Source of the DNA: Candidatus Saccharibacteria bacterium UBA6575
GTDB taxonomy: Bacteria > Patescibacteriota > Saccharimonadia > Saccharimonadales > Saccharimonadaceae
Direction of reading: 5' to 3'
Length of the DNA stretch: 11,708 nt
Assembly (NCBI GenBank): GCA_002434005.1
Contig: DJJF01000020.1
Location: forward strand, 385 to 12,092
The stretch's first letter is position 1, and every line of letters starts with the position of its first letter. The position numbers and the translations under genes are program-made. The notes under the pieces are model-generated. The model worked only from the letters and a program-made list of their open reading frames with translations. It did no database searches and was not told where the DNA came from. Below, one piece after another: positions 1 to 5,449 of the stretch.

Positions 1-7
1 CGAATAA

Positions 8-31
8 CATCTGACATAACAGCTAATTATA
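8..31 (-). promoter_or_regulatory. Possible extended -10 promoter and leaderless gene start at left edge
   Basis: On the minus strand TATAAT (26-31) is preceded by TGC, giving an extended -10 (TGnTATAAT). Eight bases downstream is an ATG (17-15) opening a frame that reads MSDVI before the window ends. The layout, a -10 box almost touching the start codon, resembles three other genes here. There is no good -35. The frame is only five codons long inside the window, so this is a suggestion, not a gene call. Confidence 0.25.
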
Positions 32-81
32 GCATTTTTTTGTATCAGCTGCCCAGACCGTACCCCTAATTATGGCTATGC

Positions 82-110
82 TTGCATTCGGATTATTAGG
101 TCGCTATATT
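82..110 (+). promoter_or_regulatory. Sigma70-type promoter of the small membrane protein gene
   Basis: TTGCAT (82-87) and TATATT (105-110) are separated by exactly 17 bases. The predicted start of transcription is near 117, leaving a leader of about 30 bases that carries the ribosome-binding site AAGGAG (134-139), seven bases before the ATG at 147. Confidence 0.5.
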
Positions 111-146
111 TAGCTGAACTTTAATAGCAGTACAAGGAGTAAGCAT

Positions 147-407
147 ATGCGTCAAGGAGTAATTATCGCTAGCCTGATTGGCTCGTTCCTAGTCTTCGCG
201 CTGACGATAGATTTATTCGATACCTTGTTTATGTTCGTCCTATTTGGCATCATCCCGGGCCGCGTGGAGCCACTCAGTGCGAATCAAATGCTCCTCATCT
301 ATGCAGTTGCTAGTTTGGGAACTATTGCGTATGCACTTCGTGGACGAATTACACTGCTAGTTCGGCTGCTGGCGCCAGTAGCTAGGCAGCATTCCCGCGC
401 ATCTTAG
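147..407 (+). CDS. Small two-helix membrane protein, function unknown
   Basis: This 86-residue protein is mostly hydrophobic: a long apolar stretch at about residues 5-38 (one long or two short segments), a second helix at about 48-63, and a basic tail rich in Arg (RGR, R, R, RQHSR) that would sit in the cytoplasm by the positive-inside rule. I recognise no family. The ATG is well supported: AAGGAG lies seven bases upstream and a promoter-like pair lies at 82-110. The stop TAG (405-407) overlaps the stop of the convergent sbcB gene by four bases, with no terminator between them. It could be a lineage-specific membrane protein or a small subunit of something outside the window. Nothing in the sequence gives a function. 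Confidence 0.7.
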   Translation: MRQGVIIASLIGSFLVFALTIDLFDTLFMFVLFGIIPGRVEPLSANQMLLIYAVASLGTIAYALRGRITLLVRLLAPVARQHSRAS

Positions 408-1825
408 ATATCATCGGGTACGGGCATGATCGCTTCGGCCCATAATTGCAGCTCTTCAAGGGTAAAGCGTTGATCATCATTCACAGTAACGGCTAACCTC
501 TGCAGTGACTTCAAGAAACCTGGTAGCTGACTGTTCAACCTGCTAGCACGCCACGCCTCCCAGATAGTAACTTCATCTTCACTCAGTGAGTTAGAATAAT
601 TTCTGGCTTTGTATCGTAACAACAGATCAGCAAGTCGAGGATCTTCGAACTGCGGATGGAAATCGGCGAGTTCCCGTGTATCGGCATTTCGAACTGATTC
701 GATACGAATTTTATCTCGACCATCAATAAATCCATCATATAGCTGCGCTTCGGCGTCGTCGCTTTTTGCGAATGGTGGCCGCTGCTCAATTGCACTCCTA
801 ACTCGTTCTGCGAAGTCAGGGTGTTTAAGCAATATGTTCTTATTTGTTTCACAGATAGCAATATCAAGGCCAATCTTCTTCCAACCATCCGATTGCTCTA
901 GTACGCCAATCGGTGCGACTGCCGGGCAACGGTTGTACTGCAATGTCTTAACCGGTATTGGTACAAAGCTTTCATCTTTCCGCTCATCCCAGCTGGCGAA
1001 TAACCGTTTACTCAGCTCTGCGTCGCTTAAGCTCACGAATGGCGTGGGATCGATGCGTAAGTCGTATACAGCTACATTGCCATTAGGTGCGCTAGTGAGC
1101 GGAAATGCCACAGAGGTCTTTTCGAACTTCATGTCGTATCGACCGTTCGTGTACACGAAAGGCTGCTTGTGCTCTAAATTCACGAGTTTTTGTACAGATT
1201 TTTTATCTCGTATGGAGAGCAGATAGTTAAAAAGTTTAGGCTGCTTTTCTTTAAGAAGCTTTGCTACGTCTATTAATGCCTCTACATCGCTTAATGCATC
1301 GTGTGCTTTTGAATGGATGATTCCATTCGATTTAGTTATTAGCTCTAATCGGTTGGTTGGTCGGCCTTCATCATCGACTGGCCACTCAATTCCCTCTGGT
1401 CGTAGTGCGCGAGTCATTCGCACCACATCTAGCATATCCCAGCGTGAGCAGCCATCTTTCCAGCACCATTCGTACGGATCACGGAAGGTTCGCCAAAATA
1501 AGTGCCGTATAAATTCATCATCAAAGCGCACATTATTAAATCCGACGGTTATCGTATCTGCAACGAAGATATCATTTAGTAAAAGTTCAGCAAATTCCGC
1601 CTCAGTCAGACCATCTGCCTGCGTACTTTGCGGTGTAATACCCGTTACCAGAACGGCTTCGGGGCTTGGTAACGTGTCATCGTTCAGTTTGACCATTATA
1701 TTGTACGGCTCCCCAACTGGATTCAAGTCCATATCCGTTCTAATACCAGCGAACTGCATTATACGGTCACTTCGTGCTGAAAGCCCACTTGTTTCTAAGT
1801 CGTAAAAAAAGAAAGTTTGCGCCAT
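404..1825 (-). CDS. sbcB: Exodeoxyribonuclease I (SbcB-type 3'-5' ssDNA exonuclease)
   Basis: The 473-residue product matches E. coli exonuclease I (475 residues) along its whole length. The DEDDh catalytic set is complete and correctly spaced: D9 and E11 in FYDLETSG, D102 in NNVRFDDEF, and H175 and D180 in HSKAHDALSD. Other family landmarks include RALRPEGIEWP near 138-149 and the C-terminal part with AQLYDGF (360-366) and YKARNY (405-410). The enzyme degrades single-stranded DNA 3' to 5' and takes part in recombination and mismatch-repair excision. The start at 1825 was chosen because it puts the conserved FYDLET at the usual distance. ATGs at 1837 and 1849 are in frame, and none has a well-spaced ribosome-binding site. 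A frame open to 1990 would run through the upstream terminator and -10 box, so that extension is not credible. The stop overlaps the convergent gene by four bases. Confidence 0.93.
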   Translation of the reverse strand: MAQTFFFYDLETSGLSARSDRIMQFAGIRTDMDLNPVGEPYNIMVKLNDDTLPSPEAVLVTGITPQSTQADGLTEAEFAELLLNDIFVADTITVGFNNVRFDDEFIRHLFWRTFRDPYEWCWKDGCSRWDMLDVVRMTRALRPEGIEWPVDDEGRPTNRLELITKSNGIIHSKAHDALSDVEALIDVAKLLKEKQPKLFNYLLSIRDKKSVQKLVNLEHKQPFVYTNGRYDMKFEKTSVAFPLTSAPNGNVAVYDLRIDPTPFVSLSDAELSKRLFASWDERKDESFVPIPVKTLQYNRCPAVAPIGVLEQSDGWKKIGLDIAICETNKNILLKHPDFAERVRSAIEQRPPFAKSDDAEAQLYDGFIDGRDKIRIESVRNADTRELADFHPQFEDPRLADLLLRYKARNYSNSLSEDEVTIWEAWRASRLNSQLPGFLKSLQRLAVTVNDDQRFTLEELQLWAEAIMPVPDDI

Positions 1826-1874
1826 TCCTCTAAGCATACCAAAAAGCATCCGCGAACAGATGTCGTGAAATTTC

Positions 1875-1880
1875 ATTATA
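1875..1880 (-). promoter_or_regulatory. Possible -10 box for sbcB
   Basis: TATAAT on the minus strand lies 25 to 49 bases before the candidate sbcB ATGs and just beyond the upstream terminator. No convincing -35 is present (the 6-mer at 17-base spacing is CATTTT), so this is a weak call. If it is not used, sbcB would depend on read-through of the upstream terminator. Confidence 0.35.
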
Positions 1881-1891
1881 AGTGCACACGT

Positions 1892-1926
1892 CAGAACAAA
1901 ATGAAATACGCCCCCGAAGAGGCGTA
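1892..1926 (-). terminator. UUCG-capped intrinsic terminator
   Basis: On the minus strand an 8-bp stem (TACGCCTC with GGGGCGTA, one T-G wobble, 1907-1926) is closed by a TTCG tetraloop. It is followed by TTTCATTTTGTT, an interrupted T-rich tail. It ends the RNA locus that starts near 2583 and sits about 80 bases before sbcB, so it could also serve as an attenuator of sbcB. Confidence 0.6.
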
Positions 1927-1952
1927 GGTTGAAACATACAGATAGCCTTTGT

Positions 1953-1990
1953 GTGTGGGGGCGAACGACGAAATGTCGCCGCCCCCACAC
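1953..1990 (-). repeat. Strong GC-rich hairpin near the 3' end of the RNA locus
   Basis: An 11-bp stem (GTGTGGGGGCG with CGCCCCCACAC) is followed, after a small internal loop, by 4 bp (CGAC with GTCG) around a five-base loop. It is a perfect inverted repeat and very stable. No T-run follows it, so it is more likely a structural helix of the RNA, or half of a two-stem end with the terminator at 1907-1926, than a terminator by itself. Confidence 0.6.
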
Positions 1991-2216
1991 GAAAGTAGAG
2001 TGAAGTGTGCGTTATAGCATTGCGCTCCGGCTTGTCCAGCCAGTTTGATGAGCTTAACGCGGATGAAGCGGGTGCGACAGCACGGATTCCTAATCCGGCA
2101 AGTGAGAGGCTATCAGGCCTAGAAGGTAGGTTGTGCGCCCCTTGCGGGCTTCCGTACGTTTAGCCGTACGTCACGCGCGATTCCTTCGACTCAAATAGAG
2201 ACGCACCAGGTGGTCC

Positions 2217-2267
2217 CTAGGGACCGGTGGGGCTGGTGAGCCCCATGGTACTTCGACGCTCGCACAT
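2217..2267 (-). CDS. Micro-ORF 2 (16 residues), possible leader peptide
   Basis: This reads MCERRSTMGLTSPTGP and then TAG. An AAGGAG (2277-2282) is nine bases before the ATG, a near-ideal arrangement. The second half of the frame folds on itself: the GGGGCT/AGCCCC hairpin (2229-2244) is inside it and its stop codon is the centre of the palindrome 2212-2225. A ribosome on this ORF would therefore melt or mask both stems. That is the geometry of a translated leader, though no specific inducer is evident. I recognise no peptide family. Chance occurrence remains possible because it is so short. Confidence 0.4.
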   Translation of the reverse strand: MCERRSTMGLTSPTGP

Positions 2268-2331
2268 GGCGATCATCTCCTTTTCGCCCGAATTGCCGAC
2301 ATGCGCCGGCGGTCGGGCCGTGAGCTGGCGG

Positions 2332-2442
2332 TCAGGCCGAGGTGGCGGCCGGCGGGCCGGCGGCGACGACGCTGATGAGGGACGACATCGGGTTGATGTA
2401 GATGCTGGAGGCGGGGCTGAAGGTGGGGTCGTGCGTACGCAT
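2332..2442 (-). CDS. Micro-ORF 1 (36 residues) with foreign-looking codon use
   Basis: The frame starts at ATG 2442, with AAGGAG (2451-2456) eight bases upstream, and ends at TGA 2332-2334. It begins MRTHDPTFSP and ends in a small-residue, apolar tail with GPPAATSA. Thirty-five of its 36 sense codons end in G or C, whereas the surrounding genes freely use A- and T-ending codons. This points to real coding pressure from a high-GC genome, or to an unusual constraint at the RNA level. No signal peptide or known motif is seen. The gene is first in a transcript from the promoter at 2590-2618, followed by a second micro-ORF and the structured tract. Alternative frames over this stretch give proline/arginine-rich shadows of poorer quality. 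Confidence 0.5.
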   Translation of the reverse strand: MRTHDPTFSPASSIYINPMSSLISVVAAGPPAATSA

Positions 2443-2481
2443 GTACTTCTCTCCTTCTTCATACCGTTCGAGCGAGTTCTC

Positions 2482-2525
2482 GTACGGATAACCCGTGATA
2501 ACTATTTATCACGAAATATCCGTAC
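2482..2525 (-). repeat. Long near-perfect leader hairpin
   Basis: GTACGGATA pairs with TATCCGTAC (9 bp). Then comes a symmetric four-by-four internal loop, and GTGATAA pairs with TTATCAC (7 bp) around a four-base loop. It lies 40 bases upstream of micro-ORF 1, in the untranslated part of the minus-strand transcript, and has no T-run. It may be a regulator-binding site or an RNA stability element. Confidence 0.65.
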
Positions 2526-2589
2526 AAGATGACTATCTGCATGTTAAGTTCCAACTGGGAAACAAGTTGCTTCAACCAGTGGTGAATGC

Positions 2590-2618
2590 ATTATAGCAAA
2601 TTTATGCGATATTGTCAA
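2590..2618 (-). promoter_or_regulatory. Consensus sigma70-type promoter of the RNA/micro-ORF locus
   Basis: TTGACA (2613-2618) and TATAAT (2590-2595) are both perfect consensus hexamers with a 17-base spacer. Transcription would start near 2583 and run left, away from obgE, whose stop is only a dozen bases upstream. Perfect consensus promoters are typical of abundant transcripts, which supports the downstream region being expressed. Confidence 0.8.
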
Positions 2619-2630
2619 TATCCTTTATGT

Positions 2631-3923
2631 TTACTTTTCAAGAAAGGTAAATTCGTTACGTCCGATTCGAATAATTGAATCGCCTTCTACTCCTTGCCGT
2701 TTGAGCTCATGTGCGATGCCCATTTTTTTCATGATGTCTCGCAAGCGGTTAACATTCTGGTAACCACCTTCAAAGTCGGTACGACGAGCAAATTTTTCAA
2801 TTCGCTGACCCTTTACTTCAAAGCTGTTGTCATCGAGCTTCGTTACCGTCCACGCTTTCGATTGATCTTCGCTGCTAAGTGATATCCGTTCAACACCTTC
2901 ATGATCATCGGATTCTGCTGCGAGGTCTGCTTCAACTTGGCGCGCCTCTACAACAGAACTCTTCAACACCCGTAAAAGCTCTTTCACTCCCAGGCCTGCA
3001 CTTGATGAGATTGCCATAACTTTATCGTGACCAGCTGCCTGTTTAGCGGCAGCGAGCTGCATATCAACAATATCGGCATCGAGACCCTCGATCTTTGTGA
3101 TAGCCACAACTTCTGGCCGTGTCGCAAGTTCTGGGCTATAGTCGGCAAGTTCTGTACGGATAGTCGCATAGTCTGCTGCGACGTCGTTTGAGTATGCGTC
3201 TATCAGGTGCAAGAGCACAGAGGTGCGTTCTACGTGCCGCAGAAATGCGTCCCCAAGGCCTTTTCCTTGGCTGGCACCTTCGATCAATCCAGGTATATCC
3301 GCGATCAGCAGACTACCGTCATCGATATCGGCAACACCTAGGTTTGGTGTGAGAGTCGTGAATGCATAATCCGCGATTTCGGGCCGCGCATTACTAACAA
3401 CAGATAAAAATGTTGATTTACCGGCGTTAGGAAAGCCGACTAAGCCAACATCGGCAAGTAGCTTCAGCTCCAGCTCAGCTTCGAACGCATCGCCAGGCTC
3501 ACCAAGTTCGGCGATCTTAGGCGTTTGGCGCACACTCGACTTAAAATGCGCATTACCAAAACCGCCATCGCCTCCCTTTGCGATTACAACCTCTTGTTCA
3601 TCCTCTGTAAGATCCGCGATGATACGACCGTTCATCTTAACAACTGTACCCATTGGAACTTTAACTTCGAGTGGGTCGCCGCCTCGGCCGCGCATGTTCC
3701 GTTTGGCACCATTCTGGCCGGGTTTTGCCTTGAGCTCTGGCTTAAATCGGAAGTCGACGAGAGTATTTAGATCTTTAGTTGCTTTGAATACCACATCACC
3801 ACCTCGGCCGCCATCACCACCGTCCGGGCCACCCTTATCGACATAAATTTCATGCCGAAAACTGACGGCTCCATTGCCGCCCTTGCCTGCCTGAATGCTT
3901 ACTTTTGCGGTATCAACAAACAT
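2631..3923 (-). CDS. obgE: Obg GTPase (ribosome assembly / stress GTPase)
   Basis: This is a 430-residue protein with the full three-part Obg layout. The glycine-rich Obg fold is at 1-158 (GGPDGGDGGRGGD at 31-43, RNMRGRGGDP at 75-84). The G domain has G1 GFPNAGKST (163-171), G2 FTTLTP (188-193), G3 DIPG (209-212) and G5 SSSAG (306-310). A C-terminal OCT domain covers about 345-430. Obg binds the 50S subunit late in assembly. The usual G4 motif NKxD appears as TKIE (276-279), which could alter nucleotide affinity or specificity. ATG 3923 has no ribosome-binding site. An extended -10 (TGATATAAT) ends 11 bases before it, so the message may be nearly leaderless. It lies downstream of the CHAP gene, separated by a terminator hairpin. 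Confidence 0.96.
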   Translation of the reverse strand: MFVDTAKVSIQAGKGGNGAVSFRHEIYVDKGGPDGGDGGRGGDVVFKATKDLNTLVDFRFKPELKAKPGQNGAKRNMRGRGGDPLEVKVPMGTVVKMNGRIIADLTEDEQEVVIAKGGDGGFGNAHFKSSVRQTPKIAELGEPGDAFEAELELKLLADVGLVGFPNAGKSTFLSVVSNARPEIADYAFTTLTPNLGVADIDDGSLLIADIPGLIEGASQGKGLGDAFLRHVERTSVLLHLIDAYSNDVAADYATIRTELADYSPELATRPEVVAITKIEGLDADIVDMQLAAAKQAAGHDKVMAISSSAGLGVKELLRVLKSSVVEARQVEADLAAESDDHEGVERISLSSEDQSKAWTVTKLDDNSFEVKGQRIEKFARRTDFEGGYQNVNRLRDIMKKMGIAHELKRQGVEGDSIIRIGRNEFTFLEK

Positions 3924-3934
3924 ATCAATATTTG

Positions 3935-3943
3935 ATTATATCA
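3935..3943 (-). promoter_or_regulatory. Extended -10 promoter of obgE
   Basis: TGATATAAT fits the TGnTATAAT extended -10 consensus. The hexamer ends 11 bases before the obgE ATG, predicting a leader of only about five bases. No clear -35 is present, since that position lies in the terminator stem of the gene upstream. The T-rich tail of that terminator runs directly into this promoter. Confidence 0.55.
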
Positions 3944-3973
3944 AAACTACCTCTGTATTAACAGAGGTAGTTT
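3944..3973 (-). terminator. Perfect 13-bp hairpin terminator after the CHAP hydrolase gene
   Basis: AAACTACCTCTGT and ACAGAGGTAGTTT pair perfectly around a four-base loop, starting 13 bases after the stop codon at 3986. Reading leftward, the stem runs into a short T-tract (TTTTGAT). The stem is strong but the tail short, so some read-through into obgE is possible. Confidence 0.65.
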
Positions 3974-3985
3974 ACCTGTCTCATT

Positions 3986-5119
3986 TTAATGGATGTACTG
4001 GTAGGCACTTGCCTGGCCAGCAGAGATCGTCCGACTGTTCACTTTGTTGAACCCACCGTATGCGTAGTTGTTCATTTCGGTAATTACGATGTCACCGTTC
4101 TCAAGGACTCTTTCAACAACACCAACGTGACCATAGTATCCAGCTTGATCAACCAACACTGCACCGGCGGCTGGTGAACGGTCAACTAGGTATCCTGCAG
4201 CACGTGCGCTTGACGCCCATGTATTCGCGTTGCCCCAGAAGCTTCCGACTGGACGGCCCATTTGTGCGCGACGCTCGTAGGCATACCATGTACAGTTACC
4301 AGGTGCGTAGCGGTTGCCGGCAGTAGCGTATACGTTAGTGGATACCAGCGAACCACCAAGGCTACTTCCATATGATTGTGTCCGTGTAGCTACGACTGGA
4401 GCAGGTTTTACACCGTCTGGAATTACGAGGCTCTGCCCAGCGCTGACGCCACTAAGCTCGAGATTGTTAATCGTTTTAATACGCTCGGCGTTCGAGCTGT
4501 ATTTGCTTGCAATCGATTCAAGCGTATCGCCAGCGGAAACAGTATGAAGTAATCCACTTGTTGGCAGAATACGAAGTGCTTTTCCTGGAGTAACGACATC
4601 GGTGTCGCCTAAGTCATTTACCCAGCGTACTGTGTTGGCAGAAATACCAAACTTGGCAGCAATCGAAGGAACGCTATCGCCTTCTACAGCCACGTAATTA
4701 ATCACTTCTGAGCGAGTGCTATTTGGCTGAATGATCTGCGGCTTGGTAATTGCAGAAGCATCAGTTTGAGCTAAGTCATTCTTAGCAGCAAGAGAAACGG
4801 ATGTATTCGTAACGTAGTCAGCGATTGGCAAGTTAGCGCGTGATGCCAAATCCGCTGCAACATCAGTTGCAACTAGTTGGTCGACAGACGGGGCAACTTC
4901 ATTGCCAACAGCTGCGGCCGAAGCCGGTTGGTCAGCCACTACAGCAACTTGGCTGCTCACCTGCTGTGGTGATTCGTAGCCGATTGCTACGACAGCAACA
5001 AGCAACAGGAAAGCACCTGCGTAGGCGGCGATTTTACTACCAGATGGAGAGTTGGATTTTTTCCTCACCCTAGTTTGTTTATGTAAAACCTGCTGACGCA
5101 AGGTGGTGGTTGATGCCAA
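3986..5119 (-). CDS. LysM-LysM-CHAP cell-wall hydrolase, membrane-anchored or secreted
   Basis: The 377-residue protein starts with a basic stretch (HKQTRVRKK), then a single transmembrane helix or uncleaved signal at about 29-48, and a linker. Two LysM peptidoglycan-binding modules follow at about 140-186 and 190-234, then a CHAP domain at 270-377. The CHAP catalytic set is visible: Cys276 in GNCTWYAY, His331 in YGHVGVVE and Glu348 in ITEMNN. CHAP enzymes cut peptidoglycan as amidases or endopeptidases; which bond is cut here cannot be told. The start drawn is TTG 5119, which has no ribosome-binding site. An in-frame ATT at 5147-5149 has AGGAG (5157-5161) exactly seven bases before it and would add ten residues. 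The gene has its own strong promoter and a long structured leader, and it follows mltG, so it fits wall remodelling. Confidence 0.88.
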   Translation of the reverse strand: MASTTTLRQQVLHKQTRVRKKSNSPSGSKIAAYAGAFLLLVAVVAIGYESPQQVSSQVAVVADQPASAAAVGNEVAPSVDQLVATDVAADLASRANLPIADYVTNTSVSLAAKNDLAQTDASAITKPQIIQPNSTRSEVINYVAVEGDSVPSIAAKFGISANTVRWVNDLGDTDVVTPGKALRILPTSGLLHTVSAGDTLESIASKYSSNAERIKTINNLELSGVSAGQSLVIPDGVKPAPVVATRTQSYGSSLGGSLVSTNVYATAGNRYAPGNCTWYAYERRAQMGRPVGSFWGNANTWASSARAAGYLVDRSPAAGAVLVDQAGYYGHVGVVERVLENGDIVITEMNNYAYGGFNKVNSRTISAGQASAYQYIH

Positions 5120-5149
5120 GCTTACGCTTGAACCATTCGATTCACGAAT

Positions 5150-5378
5150 TATCGTTCTCCTGCCACTCGGATTACTCCGGAGGGCGACTACCCGTACTGA
5201 GTCTTAACTTCTCGCAGTAGAACAGGACACTTATGATCGACCTAATATTAGTTGGTATTGGTAGTTCTTAAGTTCTGTGCCCGTACGACAGTTCTGGGTA
5301 GTGCGCATTTACAAAGGTTACGGCATTCCACTCGCAGAGAGTTTTCACTCCGGTCATGCAGAAATCCCGTAAATGTGC
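5150..5378 (-). promoter_or_regulatory. Structured 5' leader of the CHAP hydrolase gene (candidate riboswitch or attenuator)
   Basis: About 230 nt lie between the predicted start of transcription and the likely start codon. CATTTAC (5306-5312) can pair with GTAAATG (5369-5375). The latter overlaps CCGTAA (5367-5372), which can instead pair with TTACGG (5318-5323), so two folds exclude each other. ACTACCC (5187-5193) and GGGTAGT (5296-5302) form a long-range 7-bp stem. GAGT/ACTC makes a small hairpin at 5339-5350. A CTCC run near 5173-5178 could pair with the AGGAG ribosome-binding site (5157-5161). I could not match it to the c-di-AMP, c-di-GMP or other classes I know, though c-di-AMP riboswitches do control wall hydrolases elsewhere. 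Confidence 0.45.
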
Positions 5379-5385
5379 TGAATCA

Positions 5386-5414
5386 ATAATAGCAATGCTT
5401 GTATTGAGTGTCAA
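5386..5414 (-). promoter_or_regulatory. Strong sigma70-type promoter of the CHAP hydrolase gene
   Basis: TTGACA (5409-5414) and TATTAT (5386-5391) have a 17-base spacer. Transcription would start near 5378. It gives the hydrolase its own control although it directly follows mltG, whose stop is at 5450. Confidence 0.75.
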
Positions 5415-5449
5415 TATGTTTTTTAATATACAATTTTATTGATTGTCAA

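Larger units (their letters stand above)
1897..2583 (-). ncRNA. Unclassified structured RNA locus (candidate)
   Basis: This stretch lies between a consensus promoter (2590-2618) and a terminator (1892-1926), about 690 nt on the minus strand. The first part holds a long hairpin (2482-2525) and two micro-ORFs (2332-2442, 2217-2267). The rest is dense in short stems: GGGGCT/AGCCCC (2229-2244), the palindrome GGTCCCTAGGGACC (2212-2225), GTACG/CGTAC at about 2154-2169, a GCCC-GCAAG-GGGC hairpin near 2136-2148, CGGATT/AATCCG around an AGG loop near 2083-2097, CTGGCT/AGCCGG near 2028-2044, and an 11+4-bp hairpin at 1953-1990. I found neither tmRNA hallmarks (a T-arm pairing with an acceptor stem) nor RNase P RNA core motifs. 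Family unknown. It could be an independent small RNA or a leader/attenuator for sbcB. Confidence 0.45.

Noticed and set aside
20..41. Terminator of a gene to the left on the plus strand
   Set aside because: GCTA/TAGC is only 4 bp before a T-run, and no plus-strand frame enters from the left edge. The same bases fit a minus-strand extended -10 better.
1826..1990. N-terminal extension of exonuclease I
   Set aside because: The extra 55 residues have no homology to the family and would be encoded by the terminator hairpin and -10 box.
2065..2110. tRNA-Arg(CCT) anticodon arm
   Set aside because: The loop TTCCTAA sits on a short stem, but no D-arm, T-arm or acceptor stem fits at tRNA distances. 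The bases form a hairpin of the RNA locus instead.
1953..2208. tmRNA (ssrA) on either strand
   Set aside because: The plus strand has TTCGACTC followed by GACGCACCA, and the minus strand has an FtsA-unrelated GAGTCGAAGGA resembling the tmRNA D-loop. However, no T-stem pairs, no matching acceptor 5' strand exists and no tag frame ending in an ALAA-like tail is present.
1930..2230. RNase P RNA or SRP RNA
   Set aside because: The GAGGAAAGTC and ACAGAA-type RNase P core motifs, and the SRP GGAAGCAGCC motif, are absent on both strands.
2150..2486. Cluster of CGTACG palindromes as operator sites
   Set aside because: Four copies occur in about 330 bases, but several more are scattered in ordinary genes of this window and the spacing is irregular, so a shared regulator is not supported.
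2217..2532. Longer overlapping frames (81 residues minus, 101 residues plus) over the GC-rich island
   Set aside because: Both are biased in composition (Pro/Arg or Gly/Arg rich), lack a proper ribosome-binding site, and are what GC-rich third positions of micro-ORF 1 create in other frames.
5415..5449. Terminator after mltG
   Set aside because: Only a 5-bp AT-rich stem (ACAAT/ATTGT) without a T-run is present. A second TTGACA there lacks a -10 at proper spacing.
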